From positions 1-45,944 of the forward strand of contig JAFQRA010000025.1 in NCBI GenBank assembly GCA_017410325.1: a stretch of 45,944 nucleotides of DNA, written 5' to 3'. Position 1 is the stretch's first letter, and every line of letters starts with the position of its first letter. Shown here piece by piece: positions 16,252 through 23,938 of this stretch. The notes beneath the pieces are model-generated. The model was given only the letters and a program-made list of their open reading frames with translations. It made no database searches and was not told the origin of the DNA. The DNA comes from Clostridia bacterium. Its GTDB lineage: Bacteria; Bacillota; Clostridia; Oscillospirales; Acutalibacteraceae. The position numbers were made by a program, and so were the translations under genes.

Positions 16252-17577
16252 ATGGGCAGAAAAATTATTGTTGCGGGACTTGGCCACGGCGGAATTGCGG
16301 CGGCGGCTTTGCTTGCAAAAAACGGATTTGACGTAACTGTTTTCGAAAAGAAGGAACAAGGCACCCTCGGTTACGACTGGACCGATATTTTTGCTCCTGC
16401 GGCGTTGAGGATTGCCGAAATTCCGATGCCCGAGAGAAGCAAGTACGAATTCAAGGAGAATATGACCTTCTTTTCTCCCAACACCGTGAGAGGACTTGAG
16501 CAGCAGGTGCCGCACGACGAGCTTGAAATCAAGATGGAGAGAAAGGATATTTACGACCACCTTATCAACCACGCTGTCGGCTGCGGAGTAAAGATTGAAT
16601 ACGGCTGCGAGGTGGTTTCCCCCATTGTTGAAGGCAAACGTGTAGTAGGCATTAACACTTCAAACGGCGAAAAATACGCTGACCTTGTTATTGATGCCTG
16701 CGGTATGAATTCACCCGTAAGACGCAATCTGCCAAAAGAGCTTGGCATTGAAAACGAAATTGCAAGAAGAGAAAGAATCACCATTTTCCGTGCGTTTTTC
16801 AACAAGGCAACAGATGAAGAGGTTGAGGCAAAATTCCGTGTAATGCTGCTTGAGGGCGACAGGCTCGGCGTAAGCTGGGTTGCAAGCGAGGAAGAGCACA
16901 CAGACCTGCTCATAGGCAGATTTGAGGATTTTGACCTTGACGAGGTTAACGCCTTTGCCGATTACCTGCGCACAAAGTGTCCGAGGCTGGGAAAAGAGAT
17001 AGTCCGTGGCGGTCAGTTTGTGGAAATCCCCGTACGTCACCCCTTATCAATAATGGTTGCAGACGGCTACGCCGCAATCGGTGACAGTGCCTTTATGACC
17101 GTGCCGCTTATAGGTTCGGGCATAGCCAACTCGCTCAAGGCAGCAAAAATTCTTTGTGACACCGTAATCAACGACGAGAACGGTACATATTCAGCCGCTT
17201 CACTGTGGAATTATCAGGTAAAATATTACCGTACACTCGGCGCAGGGCTTGCACCGCTTGAATGTGTCAAATTCCTGCTTCTCACTCTTGAGCCCGTAGA
17301 GCTTGATTACTGCTTCAATTCGGGAATGCTCAACGAAGATAACATTACAATGACGGCAAACTTCACAGCACTTACCGACCTGTTTAAATTCGATGTACCC
17401 GACCTTCTTAATAAGGGCTTACAGGTAATCAAATACCCTACCCTGCTTAAAAAGATACTCGGCTGCGGAGCATCAATTGCAAAGGTTATGGCGGCTTGTG
17501 CCGCTATGCCGCCCGTATGGAACGAAAAGGCTGTAAAAAAATGGGCAGATATGTACACATCAGCGTTCAAATCATAA
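16252..17577 (+). CDS. FAD-dependent oxidoreductase, geranylgeranyl-reductase-like
   Basis: A 441-residue flavoprotein. The N-terminal dinucleotide-binding motif GLGHGGIAAAALLAKNG (about 8-24) is followed by VFEKK, and a second FAD motif AIGDSAFMTVPLIGSGI is at about 276-292, the arrangement seen in geranylgeranyl reductase and aromatic-ring hydroxylase relatives. The C-terminal third is helical with several Cys residues (LGCGASIAKVMAACAAM). There is no signal peptide or obvious membrane helix. The chosen ATG follows GGGAGG (16238-16243); an ATG at 16204 lacks a ribosome binding site. The likely role is reduction of an isoprenoid or oxidation of an unknown small molecule; the neighbours do not decide. 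Confidence 0.82.
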   Translation: MGRKIIVAGLGHGGIAAAALLAKNGFDVTVFEKKEQGTLGYDWTDIFAPAALRIAEIPMPERSKYEFKENMTFFSPNTVRGLEQQVPHDELEIKMERKDIYDHLINHAVGCGVKIEYGCEVVSPIVEGKRVVGINTSNGEKYADLVIDACGMNSPVRRNLPKELGIENEIARRERITIFRAFFNKATDEEVEAKFRVMLLEGDRLGVSWVASEEEHTDLLIGRFEDFDLDEVNAFADYLRTKCPRLGKEIVRGGQFVEIPVRHPLSIMVADGYAAIGDSAFMTVPLIGSGIANSLKAAKILCDTVINDENGTYSAASLWNYQVKYYRTLGAGLAPLECVKFLLLTLEPVELDYCFNSGMLNEDNITMTANFTALTDLFKFDVPDLLNKGLQVIKYPTLLKKILGCGASIAKVMAACAAMPPVWNEKAVKKWADMYTSAFKS

Positions 17578-17627
17578 CATTTCACCCCTTTGAATTCTCT
17601 TTCCTTGATTTGATATTATCACTATGA

Positions 17628-17688
17628 TTATAACTTGTCAACACTTTAGTTGTAATTTAACACCACATTTTTTGTTAATGTTATAACT
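17628..17688 (+). promoter_or_regulatory. Putative operator repeats before the XRE gene
   Basis: TTATAACT occurs at 17628-17635 and 17681-17688, and its near-complement AGTTGTAA at 17648-17655. This set covers the region upstream of the small XRE regulator and could be its autoregulatory site. The motif is AT-rich, so chance is possible. Confidence 0.35.
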
Positions 17689-17721
17689 ATAGAATTAATT
17701 TTGTGTGACAGGTGATAAACT

Positions 17722-18003
17722 ATGGATATAGGTGCACGAATCAGATACTTTCGAGAAAAGAAAAATATAACGGTAAACAAGCTCGCCAACATAAGCGGAG
17801 TTTCACAAAGCTACCTTCGTGATATTGAGCTTAACAACAAGCAGCCTACCGTAGAATATCTCGAATACATTTGCTTTGGACTTGGAATAACCCTTAAGGA
17901 TTTTTTCAACACAGACGAACCGCAGGATGAGTTTGGACAGGCTGTTTCAAAGCTGACACCCGAACAAAAAGAGCTTCTTATTAAATTTATAAACTCATTA
18001 TAA
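17722..18003 (+). CDS. Small XRE-family transcriptional regulator
   Basis: A 93-residue DNA-binding protein. The Cro/CI-type helix-turn-helix covers residues 3-58, with the core KLANISGVSQSYLRDIELNNKQPT at about 20-43. A short C-terminal helix (QDEFGQAVSKLTPEQKELLIKFINSL) probably dimerises. It is preceded by ACAGGTGATAAACT, giving a moderate ribosome binding site. It stands alone, with TTATAACT repeats upstream and a terminator downstream. The target genes cannot be told from sequence. Confidence 0.9.
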   Translation: MDIGARIRYFREKKNITVNKLANISGVSQSYLRDIELNNKQPTVEYLEYICFGLGITLKDFFNTDEPQDEFGQAVSKLTPEQKELLIKFINSL

Positions 18004-18120
18004 TTTATAAACCCTAGCACATGACTAAATAATCTTCATAATACTTAACGAAAAAGCTCCATAAAAACTTACAACATTTTATTTTCAGTTGCAAAAAATT
18101 GATAAGTGAGATAAATAGAT

Positions 18121-18156
18121 AAAGACCTTTGCTTCACGGTTGAAGCAAAGGTCTTT
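18121..18156. terminator. Bidirectional terminator
   Basis: A perfect 16-base inverted repeat (AAAGACCTTTGCTTCA, loop CGGT) lies between the convergent XRE and PHP genes. Confidence 0.92.
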
Positions 18157-18169
18157 GTGCTTTTAACGT

Positions 18170-19669
18170 TTATGGTTTGTCAAAAATTCTTACAATCGGG
18201 TTGTAGCCGAGGCCGAAATACTTGAACGCCCAGATGATGGGGTTAAGTCGGAAAAACGCAACGTCAATTACGGTTACAAGACCGCGGAGGAAGGTTGAAA
18301 TATCGTGTGTTTCGGGAACGTCTACGGGTGCAAATTCCTCGCCCTCAACGTTGAGCACCATAGGCTGTGAGTAGCAGATGCCGTTATCGCCCGAAAGATA
18401 AAAGCGCACGTAGAGATAGGGCTCGTCAAGAAGCTCATCGCTGTGAAGGTCGAGTGTTGCGGAGCCGTCAGCATTAAGTTCTACACGCTCAATAACATTA
18501 CCGTTTGAAACCCAGGTGATGATATTGGCGTTATCACCCCATACGGTGATAGTGTCGTTTTCCTGGTCAACGGTTATTTTTGTAACACCGGGTGTATTGT
18601 CAAGCCAGTAGCTCTTTGTGTCGTAAACGTCCTGCTCAACAAAGCCGGGCATTTCCTCCATACCGTTGAGCTCAACACCGTTTGAATAGTGGGAAACGCC
18701 GAAGAACCAGCCGTTTTCCTGTGACTCGCGGAAAGCGTCCATTGTGAATTCGGGCATCCAGGTCATTGTGTAAGCATCGTTTACGGCGTTTTCGTTGTGG
18801 GAGTCGGCAAAGGTATTGCCCCACGGTACGACACCGTTGGGAATGGTCTTCTGCAGAATTTGGTCGTAAAGAATTCTGTCGCAGCGAGTGTGGGCATCCG
18901 TTGCGCTGTTAATGCCCATACCGAGAGATGAGCCGGGATAATCGAGGAAAATTCTTGCGAACTTGTTGGCATAGTAATCGTCCACGGGCTGACCGACGTA
19001 ATTTTCGGAGTCCTTATCGGTATAAACGTACTCGCCTACGTGGGAGAGGTAGGAAATACCGCCGTCTTCCGCAACACCGCGTGAGGGTGTTTCATAGTCG
19101 CCGAAAACACCTGCAAGGCCCTGGCCGTAATCGGAAAAATAGCCCGTGAGGTGGCAGTCGGCAACAGGTGTTGCCATATTCAGCTCAATGCCCTTGGGCA
19201 CGTCGAGCATACCGTTTTCTTTCGTTCTCGTAAGTGTATAGCCATCCTTCGTGGTATAGCTCTTATCGGCATAGGTGCCGTCGAGATATGCCTCGTAATC
19301 CTCCTGCGGAATCGGGATTATAGGTGCCATATTGGTGCGTTCCTTTTTGATAAGGCGCATAAGCGGAACGGTTTCGGGAACCTTGTTCCAGCCCTGATTT
19401 ATCGTACCGTGGTCGGTAAGGGCAACTATATCGAAGTCTGCGGCATAGTGCATCTGCACGAATTCCTCAATTGTGAGAAAGCCGTCGGAAGCGTTTGTGT
19501 GGCAGTGAAGCTGAGTTTTGTACTCGCCCCAGGTGTCCCAGTTAATTTCCTCGTAGGGGTTATCGATAATATAGTTCTTCTCATCCGATGCCATTGCAGG
19601 AATAAGCGTAAGACAAAGAAGAGAAGCAACGAGTATAAGCGAAAGCGTTTTTTTGAGTGTTGATGACAT
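18170..19669 (-). CDS. Secreted PHP-domain phosphoesterase with hydrophobic C-terminal tail
   Basis: Exported metal-dependent phosphoesterase-like protein of 499 residues. The signal peptide ends at about AMA-SDE (27). PHP motifs: LHCHTNASDG (54-63), ALTDHG (83-88), SHVGEY (about 209), TDAHTRCD (about 256) and FADSHNEN (about 288). A C-terminal beta-sandwich-like region (about 370-455) precedes a hydrophobic end (about 466-499) that may anchor the protein. Third gene of an operon after the ceramidase-like and DegT genes, 35 bases behind the latter, with GGAGG before the ATG. Substrate unknown; a sugar or lipid phosphate outside the cell is a reasonable guess. Confidence 0.85.
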   Translation of the reverse strand: MSSTLKKTLSLILVASLLCLTLIPAMASDEKNYIIDNPYEEINWDTWGEYKTQLHCHTNASDGFLTIEEFVQMHYAADFDIVALTDHGTINQGWNKVPETVPLMRLIKKERTNMAPIIPIPQEDYEAYLDGTYADKSYTTKDGYTLTRTKENGMLDVPKGIELNMATPVADCHLTGYFSDYGQGLAGVFGDYETPSRGVAEDGGISYLSHVGEYVYTDKDSENYVGQPVDDYYANKFARIFLDYPGSSLGMGINSATDAHTRCDRILYDQILQKTIPNGVVPWGNTFADSHNENAVNDAYTMTWMPEFTMDAFRESQENGWFFGVSHYSNGVELNGMEEMPGFVEQDVYDTKSYWLDNTPGVTKITVDQENDTITVWGDNANIITWVSNGNVIERVELNADGSATLDLHSDELLDEPYLYVRFYLSGDNGICYSQPMVLNVEGEEFAPVDVPETHDISTFLRGLVTVIDVAFFRLNPIIWAFKYFGLGYNPIVRIFDKP

Positions 19670-19704
19670 AACCTTTATCCTCCGTGATTAATTAATTAAT
19701 TCTT

Positions 19705-20865
19705 TCAACCGTTGAGTATTGACTTGATTTTTTCTGCTGTTGCTTCTATTTCCTCATCCGTCCAGTCGGGTGAAATTCCGTAGGTGACCGTGCGTTTGAG
19801 CAAATCAAGCGATTTCGGGCACATATCAGGCGAATAGTTGTGGTTGAGGTCCTTGTTTGCCGGCATATTATAGGGATTCATCAGCTCGTGTGCCGCTCCC
19901 CTCTTTTCCATAATCGGTGCCCAGTCATAATAGACGTGCTTACCGCAGTTGTAAAGAAGCATCTGCCCCGTCTTTTCGGAGAAATCCTTTGCCTTTTCGT
20001 AGGTATCAAAGCGGAAGGGAATCTGTATTCCGCAGTCGCCATCCGCATCGTTTGAGGGGGCTACGCAGACATCGCCGAGAAGCGAAAGCAGCTTTGCCTT
20101 ATTTCTGCGAAGGTCGGCAACAATTGAGTCGAGCTTTTCGAGCTGACAGCACATAATTGCGGCAAGAATTTCGTTGCCTCGGTACTCGTTTCCGCAGAAA
20201 GGAAGCTGTGAAAAGCCGTTCATCTGGTCGCCGAAATAGGCTATTGCAGAGCTGTCCTGATAGATGCACGCTTTTTCGTAAATACTGCTGTCCTTGGTGA
20301 GAAGCGCACCGCCCTCACCGCAGGAAATGATTTTAAAGAAATTGAAGCTGAGCGCACCTGCATCGCCGATTGAGCCGAGAAGCCTTCCGCCGAAGGAAGC
20401 ACCGTTTGCCTGGCAAGCATCTTCGAGCACCTTAATTCCGTGCTTAGCTGCAATTTCGCATATTCTGTCCATATTACAAGGCATACCCTGCATATGCACG
20501 GGAATTACCGCCTTTGTGTATTTACTGATTTTCTTTTCAAAATCGTCGGGGTCAAGACCGAGCGTTTCATCAATTTCGGCTATAACGGGAATTGCGCCGA
20601 CGTTGACTACCGCCATAGCCGTTGCAATATAGGTGTAAGCCGGGACTATAACCTCGTCACCCGGGCCGATACCGAAACCGATAAGCGCGGAAACCAGTGC
20701 GCCGAAGCCCGAGGTTACAAAAGAAGCGTGATTTACGCTGAAACGGTTTTTAAGCGCTTCTTCAAGTTTATAGCAGGACTGCAAAGAGCCGTTTACCTTA
20801 AAAAAGTCCTTCGTTTCAATTACGGTTTTGGCCGCATTGATTTCTTCCTGTCCTATTCTGTACAT
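19705..20865 (-). CDS. DegT/DnrJ/EryC1/StrS-family PLP aminotransferase
   Basis: Cytoplasmic PLP enzyme; the family transfers amino groups to keto-sugars or makes related compounds. Motifs: TSGFGALVSAL (51-61), VPAYTYIAT (74-82), LEDACQANGA (147-156, Asp149 contacts the PLP ring) and LSFNFFKIISCGEGGA (172-187, Schiff-base Lys178). The length of 386 is normal. Its ribosome binding site (GGAGGAG) lies inside the end of the upstream ceramidase-like gene, and only three bases separate the two, so translation is coupled. There is no other nucleotide-sugar pathway gene nearby, so a surface-glycan role is unproven. Confidence 0.9.
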   Translation of the reverse strand: MYRIGQEEINAAKTVIETKDFFKVNGSLQSCYKLEEALKNRFSVNHASFVTSGFGALVSALIGFGIGPGDEVIVPAYTYIATAMAVVNVGAIPVIAEIDETLGLDPDDFEKKISKYTKAVIPVHMQGMPCNMDRICEIAAKHGIKVLEDACQANGASFGGRLLGSIGDAGALSFNFFKIISCGEGGALLTKDSSIYEKACIYQDSSAIAYFGDQMNGFSQLPFCGNEYRGNEILAAIMCCQLEKLDSIVADLRRNKAKLLSLLGDVCVAPSNDADGDCGIQIPFRFDTYEKAKDFSEKTGQMLLYNCGKHVYYDWAPIMEKRGAAHELMNPYNMPANKDLNHNYSPDMCPKSLDLLKRTVTYGISPDWTDEEIEATAEKIKSILNG

Positions 20866-20868
20866 AAA

Positions 20869-22158
20869 TCACATCTCCTCCAATGCTTTCGCTAGTGCGG
20901 TTACAAGATAATTGTCGGCATCGTTCACCATAGGCTGACTGCCTGCCGTTTTGAACATATTGACCTCGTAGCCGCCGCGGCACATCTGATCCTGCGACGG
21001 GAAATAGCTGTCGTTTCCGTTGGCGTTGCTAAGGCACAGTATGCGGCTGTTTTTGCAGCTTTTCTTGAGTCTCAGCGATATTTCGGAAAACATTTCATAC
21101 GGGAAAGCTATGAAATCAAGGTTTGCAATACGCAGAATGCTGATTGAAAGCGTTTTGATTTTTTCTTCGGGCACGCCGTCTTCCCAAGCCTTAATAACTC
21201 TTTCGTAATAAACGGCGGTCTGTCTGTCGATATTGTAAACTGCCGATTTATATTTTTCGTACTCTTCCCTTGCCTTTTCAAGCGGCACACGCTTATCCAG
21301 CGGAATATCTATATCGGCCTGCACGGACTTCATATCGGCTGTACGGTATTCCTTAATCATTTTGTAAGTATTTACCGCATCGTTTGCGGCAACGGCGCCG
21401 TGCTCCATTGCGTAGTTGATATCCCCTACCGTCTGGCCGTTGGTCAGCCTCGGGCCGACATCGCCCTCACAGCCGTTGAAATAAACGCTCGGACAGCCGC
21501 TTAACGCTTCAAGGCGGTCACACATTACACCGCACCAGTCACGCGAAATAAGCGGACAAAGGCCTGCGGCAGTATTGTGCGCGCCGTAATGGATTATATT
21601 TGCAATGGGCTTGTTTTCATAATCGGCAAAGGAGATGACCGTCATATCGGGGTCGTAGGTGCCCCACTCATTCTGGCCCAAGCCTATATCACCGTTTGCA
21701 AAAAGCTCACGGCGGTTGATGCCGACCTTGCTTTCTCTGACAGCAAAGCCGACCTTTACGGGCGTGCCCTGCTGTGAGGAAGCTTCTTTGCATATTCTTC
21801 TGATTTCGGGGATAAATAGGCTCTCGCAGTATTCGGTATCAATTGCGCCCCAGCCCTCTTCACCCGCGGTATTCGGGCCCGTGTGAGTATGTACGGCGGT
21901 GAGGATTATATTCTTGACGGCAACCAAGCAGTCGGCAGAAATTTCCGCTCTCATACGGTGGGCAAGCTTTGTATTGATAAGGCAGACATCCGTGCTGACA
22001 AGCAGGGATTTTTCGCCGTTATACGTAAAACAGAAAGCGGTTGCAAAAAGCCTGTCGTTTATGCCGGTGCTGTAAAAATCGTCACGGTAGCCGTAAAGCC
22101 TTCCGCCGATTTCGGGGGTAATATCCGTACGGCAGACGGCAAGCCTTAATTTATCCAC
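20869..22158 (-). CDS. Neutral/alkaline ceramidase-like protein, cytoplasmic form
   Basis: A 429-residue protein resembling the N-terminal catalytic domain of neutral ceramidases, which cleave amides through zinc. Motifs: RTDITPEIGGRLYGY (10-24), TAVHTHTGPNT (87-97, zinc-type histidines 90 and 92) and YFNGCEGDVGPRLTN (about 221-235). Unlike secreted ceramidases it has no signal peptide. The start is GTG at 22158: an in-frame stop lies three codons upstream and the only Shine-Dalgarno-like element is GGGTGA. It begins an operon with DegT and PHP genes. The true substrate may be an amide other than ceramide. Confidence 0.83.
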   Translation of the reverse strand: MDKLRLAVCRTDITPEIGGRLYGYRDDFYSTGINDRLFATAFCFTYNGEKSLLVSTDVCLINTKLAHRMRAEISADCLVAVKNIILTAVHTHTGPNTAGEEGWGAIDTEYCESLFIPEIRRICKEASSQQGTPVKVGFAVRESKVGINRRELFANGDIGLGQNEWGTYDPDMTVISFADYENKPIANIIHYGAHNTAAGLCPLISRDWCGVMCDRLEALSGCPSVYFNGCEGDVGPRLTNGQTVGDINYAMEHGAVAANDAVNTYKMIKEYRTADMKSVQADIDIPLDKRVPLEKAREEYEKYKSAVYNIDRQTAVYYERVIKAWEDGVPEEKIKTLSISILRIANLDFIAFPYEMFSEISLRLKKSCKNSRILCLSNANGNDSYFPSQDQMCRGGYEVNMFKTAGSQPMVNDADNYLVTALAKALEEM

Positions 22159-22190
22159 AACAAATCACCCGTTTTATATTATTTTACAAT

Positions 22191-22219
22191 ATTTTAGCAC
22201 TTTGAACAGAATTTATCAA
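22191..22219 (-). promoter_or_regulatory. Promoter of the ceramidase-like operon
   Basis: Minus-strand TTGATA (22219-22214), 17-base spacer, TAAAAT (22196-22191), about 33 bases before the GTG start. Confidence 0.6.
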
Positions 22220-22245
22220 GACAATTAAAGAATTTTATACAAAAT

Positions 22246-22270
22246 AAACCCCCGAGCAAGTCGGGAGTTT
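22246..22270 (-). terminator. Terminator after the transporter gene
   Basis: Read on the minus strand, AAACTCCCGA and TCGGGGGTTT pair around CTTGC with one mismatch, followed by ATTTTG. It ends the GH78/transporter unit just before the next operon's promoter. Confidence 0.75.
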
Positions 22271-22289
22271 AAAGAAAATTTTAAATTGA

Positions 22290-23819
22290 TTACTTGATAA
22301 ATTCGCCCTTGATTTCCGCTTCGGCAATTCTCTTTGCCTCTTCTGCGGAAGCGTCCTTCATAATCTCTGCCATCTTGTCACGGCGCTCCTGAAGCTCGGC
22401 ATACATCTGATTGCGGATATCTGCATTAAGCGGATAGAAGAACTTCGGTATAATACCAAGGCTGCTCGTGATAATCGGGATACCTGTACCCAGAGCAAAA
22501 ATCCACCACTTTGTCTTCGTGGTCTGTGTACCGATATCGAGGCCCTGCTGGTAGCCGATTTTCTTCATAACGATAGCGTTTACACTGCCCATAACGGCGT
22601 TCTGAAGCTTGCTTATCATAGACTGGGCAACGCCCGTCATAGCCTCCGCACGGTAGCCGTTTTTCCATTCGCAGTAGTCCATAGACTCGTTGACGATTTC
22701 GTTGGGAATAACTCGGCGCAAGCCGTAAACGCACATTTCGAAGATTTCTTCGATACCCATAAGAGGAAGAATGATAGGCTTCTTCATAAAGTTGTTGTTG
22801 ATTGAGCCTATACCGAAGACAATCATCCACAGCATATCCGTCCAGGCATCCTCGAAAATCCAGAGAGCCTTTGTGGAGAAGCGCTTACGAAGCGGAGCAA
22901 CGAAGCTGTAGCTGATAAACTTGACGGGGAATGCGGGAATACCGACGATTGTTTTCCAGGTGATTGAACCGATAACGTCGATATAGAAGTTCGTTCTGCT
23001 CTTGCCGATGCTGAAGCCGCTGAGGAAAGAGGAGATAACCTGAATGAGAACAGGCTTGTTCGTTACGATAGCCTTAAGGCCCTGAATAACGCTGGGTCTT
23101 TCAACGGACTGCATAACTCTTTCACGGGACTTGAGGAAGAAGTACATAACGAAGCTCGTTGAAAGAATTGCACAGGCAAGACCGAAGCCTGCAAAAAGCT
23201 TGGAGAATTCCCAGTCAACAACCTTGTTGGCAACAAGGTCGTAGAGAATACCGAAAATCTGCTTGGGCAAATCCTCAAAGATATGGGAGAGAAGATGCGC
23301 CATCGTGATAAGCCTTGTACGTTCAACGGGGTTTGGCGTAATGGTCGTCATAAAGCCCGTATTTGCAATACTTGTAAAGGTACCCGCCGTTTCCTGAACC
23401 ATCATCATTACGGAGTAGAACAGAAGCTTGGGCAGATATGTAGAAGATGCACCGGGGAAAATAAACGGAATAACCCAATAGAACAGGCCGATTATCATAA
23501 GCGGAATCTGACCGAAAATCATATAGGGCTTGAACTTACCCCAACGCGTTCTCGTTCTTTCAACAATAACGCCGATAAAGGTGTCGTTGATAACGTCCCA
23601 AACGGTAGCTATCATATTGTGAAGAGCAAGGTAGTTGAAGTCGATTTTTACTACGTCGTAAATATAACGCTCGTAGAAATCGCTGATATTAAGGGTCTGT
23701 GCGGCATCGTTGAGAACGTAGGCTACGGTTTCCGCCCTGCCGACATAACGTCGGTTGCCCTTGTAATCAATCTGCTCGAACCTGGCACCCTTCTTTGCTT
23801 TTTCTTTTACGTTTGCCAT
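22290..23819 (-). CDS. Glycoside-cation symporter, GPH family (MFS)
   Basis: A 509-residue sugar transporter with about 12 membrane segments. The family signature VWDVINDTFIGVIVERTRTRWGKF (about 73-96) matches the GPH motif with Asp-x-x-Asn-Asp and Arg-Trp-Gly-Lys. The C-terminal 50 residues are charged and helical (ELQERRDKMAEIMKDASAEEAKRIAEAE). GGCGGTGA precedes the ATG. It lies 119 bases behind the GH78 gene on the same strand and ends at a terminator; the pair likely imports and uses rhamnose-containing glycosides or their sugars. Confidence 0.9.
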   Translation of the reverse strand: MANVKEKAKKGARFEQIDYKGNRRYVGRAETVAYVLNDAAQTLNISDFYERYIYDVVKIDFNYLALHNMIATVWDVINDTFIGVIVERTRTRWGKFKPYMIFGQIPLMIIGLFYWVIPFIFPGASSTYLPKLLFYSVMMMVQETAGTFTSIANTGFMTTITPNPVERTRLITMAHLLSHIFEDLPKQIFGILYDLVANKVVDWEFSKLFAGFGLACAILSTSFVMYFFLKSRERVMQSVERPSVIQGLKAIVTNKPVLIQVISSFLSGFSIGKSRTNFYIDVIGSITWKTIVGIPAFPVKFISYSFVAPLRKRFSTKALWIFEDAWTDMLWMIVFGIGSINNNFMKKPIILPLMGIEEIFEMCVYGLRRVIPNEIVNESMDYCEWKNGYRAEAMTGVAQSMISKLQNAVMGSVNAIVMKKIGYQQGLDIGTQTTKTKWWIFALGTGIPIITSSLGIIPKFFYPLNADIRNQMYAELQERRDKMAEIMKDASAEEAKRIAEAEIKGEFIK

Positions 23820-23938
23820 AATTCACCGCCATATAAAAATATAGTTTTACGCAGTAATTGTATCATAAGTATTTCAAAAACACAATACCTTGTGAATAAT
23901 AATTTTTTTCCGTTTGTGAACAATGATTTATTTGCGCT

